From: Fimbriiglobus sp.
GTDB taxonomy: Bacteria > Planctomycetota > Planctomycetia > Gemmatales > Gemmataceae
Assembly (NCBI GenBank): GCA_022841795.1
Contig: JALHQU010000042.1
Location: 1-36,454, forward strand
Direction of reading: 5' to 3'
Length of the DNA: 36,454 nucleotides
Under the pieces are notes generated by a model, which made no database searches, was not told the DNA's origin, and was given only the letters and a program-made list of their open reading frames with translations. The translations under genes were made by a program, and so were the position numbers. Below, piece after piece: positions 22,648 to 29,216 of this stretch. Positions within the stretch are counted from its first letter, which is position 1, and each line of letters starts with the position of its first letter.

Positions 22648-23925
22648 TCACTTCGCCGAGCGGAAGCGGTTGCCGGTGCGGATCGGGTCCACGTCGCCGG
22701 GGCCGCGCTCCGGCGGGGCGTCCCACCACAGCCCCTTGCTCGCCACCCGCACCCCCTCGTCGAACAGCCGGTTCATCTGGACGGTGTCGAACTCCAGTCC
22801 GCCGGCCGGGGTGTCGAACCCGCTCGCCACCGCCGTCATGTGGAACCGGATGCCGGCGAGTACCGCCTGGTTGTACAGGTTGGACACCGACGAGCGGTAC
22901 TGCGCCGCCTGGGCGGTGCCGATGAACGTGGCCAGCACGTTCAGCAGCTTCGGCTCGATCGCCCCCGCGTCCGGGAACGGCTTGCCGGCCAGGATGACGT
23001 ACACGTCCGCCGGCCGCTGGGCGGCCACCGGCACACCGGGGTCGAGGGCCGCCGCCGCCAGCACCTGGGTGGGCACCCACACCGCCGCCGTCACCCCGCC
23101 GTCCATGTGGAACTCGGTGTACCGCTTGCCGTCCACCTCCACGTCGATGGGCACCGGCGGGAACACCCCCGGCAGCGAACACGAGGCGATGAGTACGTCC
23201 ACCAGCAGCTTCTTCGCCGCCTTCAGGTCCGCCCGGTCGCGGGACTCGCACCGGGTGGCGATGGCCCCCAGGTCCCAGGTGGTGAACCGCCGGCTGTCCA
23301 TGTTGGTGGTGCCGACGTACAGCCGCCGCCCCTTGCGGTGCTCGGCCGCCATCTTCAGCATCATGTCGTCGGTGATGCCGGCGTCCACGATCTCGCGGAG
23401 CGGGGCGGTCGTCGCCACCGAGTCGCGGAACGGGATGGTCGCCCAGTTGCGGTAGGTGAAGATGTCCCGCCGCGTCACGCGGGTGTAGATCAGCTTCATC
23501 TGCCCGTCGTACTCCGGGCCGAGGAACGCCAGCGGGGCGATCAGCCCGCCGGTGGAAATGCCGGTGACCACGTCGAACTCCGGCCGCTTGCCGCTCTGCG
23601 TCCAACCGTTCAGCACCCCGGCCGTGTACGACCCGTACATGCCGCCGCCGGACAGGGCGAGGATGGTCTTCGGTTTCGCCGGGTCCGCCGACTTCAGGTC
23701 CGAGTGCCCGGCCTGGATCACCCCGTCCGGGGTGTTCGACAGGGCGAGCGGGGTGCCGCGGGTGCCGAACGGCTGGGCCGGCTCGACCGGCTGCCAGTTG
23801 TGAATGAGGTCGGCATCGGCCGGCGGCAGGCGGCGGGACCGCACGCACCCCACCCCCCCCACGGCGGACAGGGCACACAGAACGGCGACGAGCAGGATGG
23901 GGGCGGACGCGCACCGGCGGCTCAT
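22648..23925 (-). CDS. Patatin-like phospholipase lipoprotein, copy 1
   Basis: A 425-residue putative lipid acyl hydrolase using a Ser-Asp dyad. The oxyanion loop is SGGGMYG (92-98), the nucleophile motif is GISTG (S124), and the aspartate is in HMDGG (about 275). The N-terminus carries a lipoprotein signal ending in GVGC (C27), so it is anchored at the cell envelope. I start it at ATG 23925, which gives the signal peptide its normal size; no ribosome-binding site is clear, and the frame continues open upstream through repeat sequence. It is a paralogue of the divergent gene at 24247: both share the block around KPEFDVVTG(I/V)S(T/S)G and KEGRRLY(V/L)G(T/S)TN. Substrate unknown. Confidence 0.88.
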   Translation of the reverse strand: MSRRCASAPILLVAVLCALSAVGGVGCVRSRRLPPADADLIHNWQPVEPAQPFGTRGTPLALSNTPDGVIQAGHSDLKSADPAKPKTILALSGGGMYGSYTAGVLNGWTQSGKRPEFDVVTGISTGGLIAPLAFLGPEYDGQMKLIYTRVTRRDIFTYRNWATIPFRDSVATTAPLREIVDAGITDDMMLKMAAEHRKGRRLYVGTTNMDSRRFTTWDLGAIATRCESRDRADLKAAKKLLVDVLIASCSLPGVFPPVPIDVEVDGKRYTEFHMDGGVTAAVWVPTQVLAAAALDPGVPVAAQRPADVYVILAGKPFPDAGAIEPKLLNVLATFIGTAQAAQYRSSVSNLYNQAVLAGIRFHMTAVASGFDTPAGGLEFDTVQMNRLFDEGVRVASKGLWWDAPPERGPGDVDPIRTGNRFRSAK

Positions 23926-23971
23926 GCGCGGGGCGATACCCGGTGAAGGAGGGGGTGTCAATGGGCGGTTG

Positions 23972-24124
23972 GACCTCACCCCCCGGCCCCCTCTCCCTGC
24001 TCCCGGAGCTCCGCTCCGGCGGGAGAGGGGGAGGAAGAGGGGACTTGCTTTCCGACCCTCTCCCGCCTCGCCGTCGGCGAGGAAACAGGGAGAGGGTGGC
24101 GAGCGGAGCGAGCCGGGTGAGGTC
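23972..24124. repeat. Large multi-stem repeat between divergent patatin genes
   Basis: The outer stems pair GACCTCACCC (23972-23981) with GGGTGAGGTC (24115-24124), and CCCTCTCCCTG (23989-23999) with CAGGGAGAGGG (24086-24096). Inner hairpins are CCGGAG/CTCCGG (24004-24020) and CCTCGCC-gtc-GGCGAGG (24066-24082). It fills the middle of the 321-base gap between two divergent starts. The rest of the gap, about 23926-23971 and 24125-24246, shows no gene, only a possible promoter for the rightward gene. Being between divergent genes, it is not a terminator for either. Confidence 0.8.
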
Positions 24125-24185
24125 TTCCACCCGAAGTCACCGCCATCCGCGACCGCACTCCTCCAGCACGACCGCATTTTCCCGC

Positions 24186-24212
24186 TTGACCGCCCGCGCC
24201 GATGCCGATATT
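24186..24212 (+). promoter_or_regulatory. Possible promoter of patatin copy 2
   Basis: TTGACC (24186-24191), a short 15-base spacer and GATATT (24207-24212) resemble a sigma70 promoter. It would start transcription about 28 bases before the ATG at 24247, which favours that start over the ATG at 24202. The spacer is shorter than usual, so this is only a candidate. Confidence 0.3.
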
Positions 24213-24246
24213 CCCCCCGCCCCAGACACCGCACCCGCACGCGCCT

Positions 24247-25473
24247 ATGGCCCCGCACCGGGCTACGCCAGCCGTCGTCGTCCTCCTGGCCGCCGCCCTC
24301 GCGGTGCTGCCGGGGCCGACCGGGTGTTCGACGTTCACCAACCCCCGCGATCCCGGAGATGTGAACTCGAATCAGGTGGTGGCGAACCACCCGGGGCAGC
24401 TCGCCCCACCGATCTCCGACTCGCTCGCCGCCGCCCTGGCCAAGCCGACCGGCCCGGTGGCCTGCCCGAAGAACATCCTGGCCGTGTCCGGCGGCGGGCA
24501 GTACGCGGCGTACAACGCTGGGCTGGTGGTCGGGTGGACCGAATCCGGCAGCCGCCCGAAGTTCGACGTGGTGACTGGGGTGAGTTCCGGGGCGATCGTC
24601 GCCTGTTACGCCTTCCTCGGCGAGCGGTACGACCCGAACCTGACCCGGTTCTTCACCCAAACCCGGCGGCGGGACCTGTTCGTGTTCCGCCCGGCGGTAG
24701 AGCTGTTCCGCAACGGGTCGTTGGCCAGCTCGAAGCGGCTGGAGGAGCTGATCGCGAACGAGGTGAACGACTGCTTCCTGTTCGACCTGCGGGAGGCGCA
24801 CAAAGAGGGGCGGCGGCTGTACCTGGGCAGCACCAACGCCCGCACCCGCCGGCTGACCGTGTGGGACGTGGGGGCGATCGCGTGCAGCGACCGGCCGGAC
24901 GCGGGCGAGCTGGTGCGGAAGGTGGTGATGGCGTCCATCGCGTACCCCGGCATCCTACCGCCGGCCACGTTCGACATCGAGGTGAACGGCAAGCGGTTCG
25001 AGGAGGAGCATGTGGACGGCGGGGCGGTCAGCCAGGCGTTCATCCGGCTCGGACCGGGCGGGGGGCGGCCGGCGGCGGGCGTCACCGGCTGGCTGACCGG
25101 GTCGAACCTGTACGCGATGGCGGCCGGCAAGCTGCACCCCCCGCGGGCGGAGGGGAAGCTGAACATCCTGTCCCGCATCGGCGGGTCCATCTCCGGCTCG
25201 CTGTACGCCCTGTACCGGGCCGAGCTGACCGGCATGTACGCGTTCTGCGGGGTGAGCGGCATGCAGTACCACCTGATCGCCATCCCCGAGGACGCGGAGG
25301 TGCCGGACAACAGCATGAGCTTCGAGGTGGAGGCCATGCGGCGGCTGTACACCCTCGGCCACCAGGCGGCGAAGGGCGGCATCCCGTGGCGGACCACCCC
25401 GCCGGGCACAGAGCCGGGGGAGGAGGAGCAGCCGATCGGCCCGGAGGTGTTCGCCCCGGCGAAGAAAAGATGA
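24247..25473 (+). CDS. Patatin-like phospholipase lipoprotein, copy 2
   Basis: A 408-residue paralogue of the divergent gene at 22648-23925. The oxyanion loop is SGGGQYA (80-86), the nucleophile is in GVSSG (S112), and the dyad aspartate is in EHVDGG (about 257). A lipoprotein signal ends at C27 (GPTGC), so it should be anchored in the envelope. Shared blocks with copy 1 include GWT(E/Q)SG and TRRRD(L/I)F, and the two differ mostly in the C-terminal third. I chose the ATG at 24247 because the signal peptide and a candidate promoter fit it; an in-frame ATG at 24202 would add 15 residues. No ribosome-binding site is obvious. It converges on the MFS gene across a long hairpin. Confidence 0.88.
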   Translation: MAPHRATPAVVVLLAAALAVLPGPTGCSTFTNPRDPGDVNSNQVVANHPGQLAPPISDSLAAALAKPTGPVACPKNILAVSGGGQYAAYNAGLVVGWTESGSRPKFDVVTGVSSGAIVACYAFLGERYDPNLTRFFTQTRRRDLFVFRPAVELFRNGSLASSKRLEELIANEVNDCFLFDLREAHKEGRRLYLGSTNARTRRLTVWDVGAIACSDRPDAGELVRKVVMASIAYPGILPPATFDIEVNGKRFEEEHVDGGAVSQAFIRLGPGGGRPAAGVTGWLTGSNLYAMAAGKLHPPRAEGKLNILSRIGGSISGSLYALYRAELTGMYAFCGVSGMQYHLIAIPEDAEVPDNSMSFEVEAMRRLYTLGHQAAKGGIPWRTTPPGTEPGEEEQPIGPEVFAPAKKR

Positions 25474-25508
25474 CGACTGCCGGCGAGAGGATTCCTGATA
25501 TCGCAGCC

Positions 25509-25573
25509 GGTGTTGGAGTTCACGCTTCAGCGTGAGACCAGCCCACCCACGCTGAAGCGTGAACTCCAACACC
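25509..25573. repeat. Perfect 26-bp inverted repeat between convergent genes
   Basis: The arms 25509-25534 and 25548-25573 are exact reverse complements over 26 bases around a 13-base loop. The inner part of each arm, CACGCTTCAGCGTG and its complement, is itself nearly palindromic. It stands between the converging patatin copy 2 and MFS genes, where it should act as a bidirectional terminator, though no T run follows. Confidence 0.9.
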
Positions 25574-25602
25574 CGCCGATTTCACCCGGAACGGGGTACG
25601 AA

Positions 25603-26904
25603 TCAACCTGCTCCATCATCAAGTCGGCGGCGGGCGTCCAGCCCGAGGGCGGCGGCGGCGGCGACCAATTGCGTGGCGGCACACACCACGAACGCCGCGT
25701 CCCACCCGGCCAGCGGGTCATTCGGGTACAACTGGCGGATGCGGACGAACACCATCGGGGCAACGGCCGCGCCGAAGTTCCCCCACATGTTCGCCCAGCC
25801 GATCACCCCGCCGGTGTGCCGCCCGCCCACGTCTTGAGCCCACGCCCACACCGGCGCTACCCCCATGTCGGTGGCGAACGCCACCACGCACATCATCACC
25901 GCCACCATCAGCGGGTCGCGGAACCCCAGGCAGCCCAGGTACGCCGCCCCGACGAACAGCCGCGACACGGCCACCGGCGCCCCCCTTCCCCACCGCGGAC
26001 CGAACCGCTTCATCGCCAGATCGGACAGCCACCCGCCGAGCAGCATCCCGAAGATGCCGGCGTACAGCGGGAACGACTGGTACACCGCCCGCGTGCCCTC
26101 CGGGGTGTCAAACACCTCCTTCAGGTAGTCCGGAAACAGGGTGATGATGAACACCCACGCGAAGTTGGCCAGGAACTGCACCAGCGAGTTCAGCCACAGC
26201 GCCGGGCTGCGGACGAACGCACCCACCGGCGGCAGGCCGATTTGACGGGCCGGGGGGGGCGGCTGGCCGCGGTCGATCAGGTCGGCCTCGGCCGCGTTCA
26301 CCGCCGGGTGTTCCCGCGGGCGGTTGCGGTACCACAGCCAGAACGGGATCGCCCCGACCACCCCGATCAGCCCGTACACGAAGAACGGCCGCCGCCACCC
26401 GTCCGCCCCGCCGGACGCCAGCCACAGGGTGAGCGGCGGGGCGATGGCCCCGCCCAGCCGCCCGCCGACCGACACGCACCCGCTGGCGAACCCGCGGACC
26501 CCGGCCGGCATCCAGGTGCGGACGATGCCGGCGGCCAACGGGTACGCCCCGGCCTCGAACATGCCGCACCCGAGCCGCAGCACGAACAGCGCGGCGAACC
26601 CGTTCGCCAGCCCCATCAGCCCGGTACACGCCGACCACAGGAACAGGTACGCGGCCAGAACGAACCGCGGGCCGAACCGATCGCCCAGCCAGCCGGCCGG
26701 CAGTTGGAACAGGGCGTAGGCCCAGAAGAAGGCGGAGGTGAGGTCGGCGAACCGCACCTTCTGCTCGTCCGCGGTGCCGCCGAGCAGCGGCTTGATCTGC
26801 TCGCTCAGGATGCTCAGGCACACCCGGTCCAGGTACAGCATGACCGCCACCGCCGTGGTGACGGCGATCATGGCGTACCGCACGCGGGTGGGCGACGGGG
26901 GCAC
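25603..26904 (-). CDS. MFS transporter, anion:cation symporter type
   Basis: A 433-residue inner-membrane transporter with about 12 hydrophobic segments. LYLDRVCLSIL in the first helix is typical of the ACS (hexuronate, phthalate and related organic-anion) group. WAYALFQLPAGWLGDRFGPR contains the MFS loop 2-3 motif, and GAYPLAAGIVRTWMP is the group's helix-5 region. The central loop (about 205-235) is charged. It starts with GTG at 26904, preceded by GGAG. It is the last gene of locus B and lies 74 bases past the DUF1501 stop, with a hairpin in the gap, so it may share the locus transcript and import a product of the exported proteins; that link is inference. Confidence 0.9.
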   Translation of the reverse strand: MPPSPTRVRYAMIAVTTAVAVMLYLDRVCLSILSEQIKPLLGGTADEQKVRFADLTSAFFWAYALFQLPAGWLGDRFGPRFVLAAYLFLWSACTGLMGLANGFAALFVLRLGCGMFEAGAYPLAAGIVRTWMPAGVRGFASGCVSVGGRLGGAIAPPLTLWLASGGADGWRRPFFVYGLIGVVGAIPFWLWYRNRPREHPAVNAAEADLIDRGQPPPPARQIGLPPVGAFVRSPALWLNSLVQFLANFAWVFIITLFPDYLKEVFDTPEGTRAVYQSFPLYAGIFGMLLGGWLSDLAMKRFGPRWGRGAPVAVSRLFVGAAYLGCLGFRDPLMVAVMMCVVAFATDMGVAPVWAWAQDVGGRHTGGVIGWANMWGNFGAAVAPMVFVRIRQLYPNDPLAGWDAAFVVCAATQLVAAAAALGLDARRRLDDGAG

Positions 26905-26919
26905 AAGGACTCCGGCGAA

Positions 26920-26972
26920 GTAGCCCGCTCACGCCGTGAGCGGGGCTTCGGCCCACGGCGTGGGCCGGCTAC
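26920..26972. repeat. Three-stem repeat between DUF1501 and MFS genes (locus B)
   Basis: The outer stem GTAGCC (26920-26925) pairs with GGCTAC (26967-26972). Inside are CCCGCTCAC-gcc-GTGAGCGGG (26924-26944) and GGCCCAC-ggc-GTGGGCC (26950-26966). It starts 6 bases past the DUF1501 stop on the minus strand and ends just before the MFS ribosome-binding site, so it may tune expression between the two. Confidence 0.85.
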
Positions 26973-26978
26973 CATCGA

Positions 26979-28397
26979 CTACGCCAGCACGTCCCGGATC
27001 ACCTTGCCATGCACGTCGGTCAGGCGGAAGTCACGGCCGGCGTACCGGTAGGTGAACGCCTCGTGGTCGAACCCGAGCAGGTGCAGGATGGTGGCGTGCA
27101 GGTCGTGAACGTGGACGCGGTTGTCCACCGCCTTGAACCCGAACTCGTCCGTCGCCCCGTAAGTTATTCCGCCCTTCACCCCGCCGCCGGCCATCCACAC
27201 GCTGAACCCCCAGTGGTTGTGGTCGCGGCCGTTCACCTTGCCGGCGTTCGCCCCGGCCTGCGGCAGTTCCACCACCGGGGTGCGACCGAACTCCCCGCCC
27301 CAGATGACCAGCGTCTCCTCGAACAGCCCGAGCCGCTTCAGGTCGGACAGCAGGGCGGCGATCGGTCCGTCGATCTCCCCGGCCAGCCGGCGGTGCTCCC
27401 TCTCGATGTCGTCGTGGCTGTCCCACGGCTGCACCGGGGCGTGCGACACCTGCACGAACCGCACCCCCCGCTCGATCAGCCGGCGGGCGAGTAGCAGGCT
27501 CCGCCCCTGGGCGTGGTCGCCGTACCTGTCGCGGACCGTTTGCGGCTCCTTGCTGATGTCGAACGCGTCACTCGCCTCGGTCTGCATGCGGTACGCCAGT
27601 TCGAAGCTCTGGATGCGGGCTTCGAGCTGCGGGTCGGCGTCGCGGGCCTGCTGGTGGGCCTTGTTCAGCTTCATCAGCAGGTCGAGCTGCTTCCGCTGCG
27701 TCGAGTTCGTCGCCGCCTTGCTGCGGATGTTCTCGATCAGCTTCTCCGGGTCGGCGTGCTTGGTGTCCACGAACGTGCCCTGGTAGATGCCGGGCAGGAA
27801 CCCGCTCTGCCAGTTCTGGCTCTCCATCAGCGGCATCCCGCCGGGGCACATGGTGACGTAGGCCGGCAGGTTCTGGTTCTCGGTGCCCAGCCCGTAGGTC
27901 ACCCAACTGCCCATGCTCGGCCGCACCAGCCGGGATTCGCCCGTGTTCATCAGCAGGAACGACGGCTCGTGGTTGGGCACGTCGGCGTACATGCTGCGGA
28001 CGACGCAGATGTCGTCGATGTGGGCGGCCGTCTTCTCGAAGATCTCGCTCACCTCGATGCCAGACTGCCCGTACTTCTTGAACTTGAACTGCGACGGGAA
28101 CGCCGCCCCGGTCTTCCGCTCGGTCTTCAGGTTCTCGGTCGGCAACGTCTTGCCGGCGTACTTGGCGAGCGCCGGCTTCGGGTCCCAGGTGTCCACGTGG
28201 CTCGGCCCGCCGTTGGCGAACAGGTGGATCACCCGCTTGGCCTTCGGTTTGTAGTGCGGCGGCCGCGGGGCGAGCGGGCTGGCCGGGTCCGGCGGGGTGG
28301 TCGGCCGGCGGTCGGCGGCGAGCAGCGGGGTCAGCCCGAGCAGGCCCATGCCAACCCCGGTGCGGGTGAGCCATTCGCGGCGGGACAGCGGGAGCAT
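26979..28397 (-). CDS. DUF1501 protein, Tat-exported (locus B)
   Basis: A 472-residue DUF1501 protein with a Tat signal at the very N-terminus (SRREWLTRTGVGMGLLG). Landmarks are KRVIHLFANGGPSHVDTWDPK, IWGGEFGRTPVVE, GRDHNHWGFSVWMAGGGVKG and VHDLHATILHLLGFDHEAFTY. Its C-terminus is much closer to the locus A protein than to that of locus C. The start has GAGGT 8 bases upstream. Its DUF1549 partner lies upstream on the same strand, but a Uma2 gene and a LARRASEG repeat stand between them. Family function is not established; the fold suggests a metal-dependent hydrolase. Confidence 0.94.
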   Translation of the reverse strand: MLPLSRREWLTRTGVGMGLLGLTPLLAADRRPTTPPDPASPLAPRPPHYKPKAKRVIHLFANGGPSHVDTWDPKPALAKYAGKTLPTENLKTERKTGAAFPSQFKFKKYGQSGIEVSEIFEKTAAHIDDICVVRSMYADVPNHEPSFLLMNTGESRLVRPSMGSWVTYGLGTENQNLPAYVTMCPGGMPLMESQNWQSGFLPGIYQGTFVDTKHADPEKLIENIRSKAATNSTQRKQLDLLMKLNKAHQQARDADPQLEARIQSFELAYRMQTEASDAFDISKEPQTVRDRYGDHAQGRSLLLARRLIERGVRFVQVSHAPVQPWDSHDDIEREHRRLAGEIDGPIAALLSDLKRLGLFEETLVIWGGEFGRTPVVELPQAGANAGKVNGRDHNHWGFSVWMAGGGVKGGITYGATDEFGFKAVDNRVHVHDLHATILHLLGFDHEAFTYRYAGRDFRLTDVHGKVIRDVLA

Positions 28398-28410
28398 GAA
28401 AGTACCTCTT

Positions 28411-28470
28411 GTTAGCCCGACGCGCCAGCGAGGGTGAATCAGCCGACCCTCGCTGGCGCGTCGGGCTAAC
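28411..28470. repeat. LARRASEG-type inverted repeat, perfect 25-bp arms
   Basis: The arms 28411-28435 and 28446-28470 are exact reverse complements with a 10-base loop, and the left arm is identical to that at 6570-6594. The right arm supplies the TAG stop codon (28468-28466) of the Uma2 gene. The loop sequences differ between this copy and the one at 6595-6604, while the arms are conserved. Confidence 0.95.
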
Positions 28471-29176
28471 CCAGTTTCTTCGCCAGCTTCGCGGCGAACT
28501 TGGCGTGTTCGGGCGACGCCAGCCCCTTCTTCAGCGTGGCGAGCAGCCGGGCCGCGGTCTCATCGAACACGGCGTTGGTGTCCAGCCACAGGCCGGGGAA
28601 CACCTTCGACTTCAGCACCCCAGCGGTGTCCGGCTTGAGCGGGGCGAAGCGGTTCTTCCGGCGGACGAACCAGCGGACCTCTTGCTGTCGCATCAACACC
28701 ACAAGGTATTCGCGGACGCCGTACCGCTCGTAGTCTCGCAACTTCGCGTGGAGGTCGATGCCGGCGGTGCTGTTGGAGATTTCAACGGCCAGTTCCGGAG
28801 CGCCGACGAGATACCGCTGCTCGTTCCACCGCGACTGTCCGCCGGCCCGCTCGGTGAGTCGCAAACACTGATCCGGCTGCGGCTCGCTCTCGTCCGACAG
28901 GATCGCGGACGAGTCGGTACAGCCTTGTACCCCCGGCGTCTCGGCCGCGTACACCCCTAACCAGGTGCCTGTGTTGAAGTTGGGCACGCTGTGGAACCCG
29001 CTGACGGGCGAAGCCATGTAAACGACCCCTCCGATGAGTTCGGCTTTGAACCCGACCGGGGTTTGCAGGTATAGCGCGTGGAACGTCTTCTGGTCCATCC
29101 GCTCGCCGTTCTCGAACGGCGGGACGAACCGCTTCGGTGCTTCCGTCACCCGCGACACGGACGGCATCGGTTTCAT
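28466..29176 (-). CDS. Uma2-family PD-(D/E)XK nuclease-like protein
   Basis: A 236-residue protein of the Uma2 (DUF820) family, which has a restriction-endonuclease fold and occurs in many copies in planctomycetes and cyanobacteria. Visible core residues are E46 in AELIGG, D102 in EPQPDQCLRL, E132 in PELAVEISNST, and K145 in the helix before RYGVREYLVVLM. It has no signal peptide. The ATG at 29176 follows GGAGGG. It sits between the DUF1549 and DUF1501 genes of locus B. Sampled 60-base lines of the gene hold about 58-62% G+C, lower than the flanks, and its stop codon lies inside the LARRASEG repeat. The cellular role of Uma2 proteins is not known. Confidence 0.9.
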   Translation of the reverse strand: MKPMPSVSRVTEAPKRFVPPFENGERMDQKTFHALYLQTPVGFKAELIGGVVYMASPVSGFHSVPNFNTGTWLGVYAAETPGVQGCTDSSAILSDESEPQPDQCLRLTERAGGQSRWNEQRYLVGAPELAVEISNSTAGIDLHAKLRDYERYGVREYLVVLMRQQEVRWFVRRKNRFAPLKPDTAGVLKSKVFPGLWLDTNAVFDETAARLLATLKKGLASPEHAKFAAKLAKKLG

Positions 29177-29189
29177 GGCGTCCCTCCGA

Positions 29190-29210
29190 TCCGCACACGG
29201 CGTGTGCGGA
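29190..29210. repeat. Short palindrome between the DUF1549 stop and Uma2
   Basis: TCCGCACAC-ggc-GTGTGCGGA forms a 9-bp stem with a 3-base loop, 6 bases past the DUF1549/DUF1553 stop and next to the Uma2 ribosome-binding site. It has the same form as a single arm of the repeat at 5922-5983, suggesting a one-armed relative. Confidence 0.65.
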
Positions 29211-29216
29211 CCACAC

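Noticed and set aside
23926-24801. Long in-frame N-terminal extension of patatin copy 1
   Set aside because: It reads through the repeat and antisense to patatin copy 2, and would place the lipoprotein signal in mid-protein.
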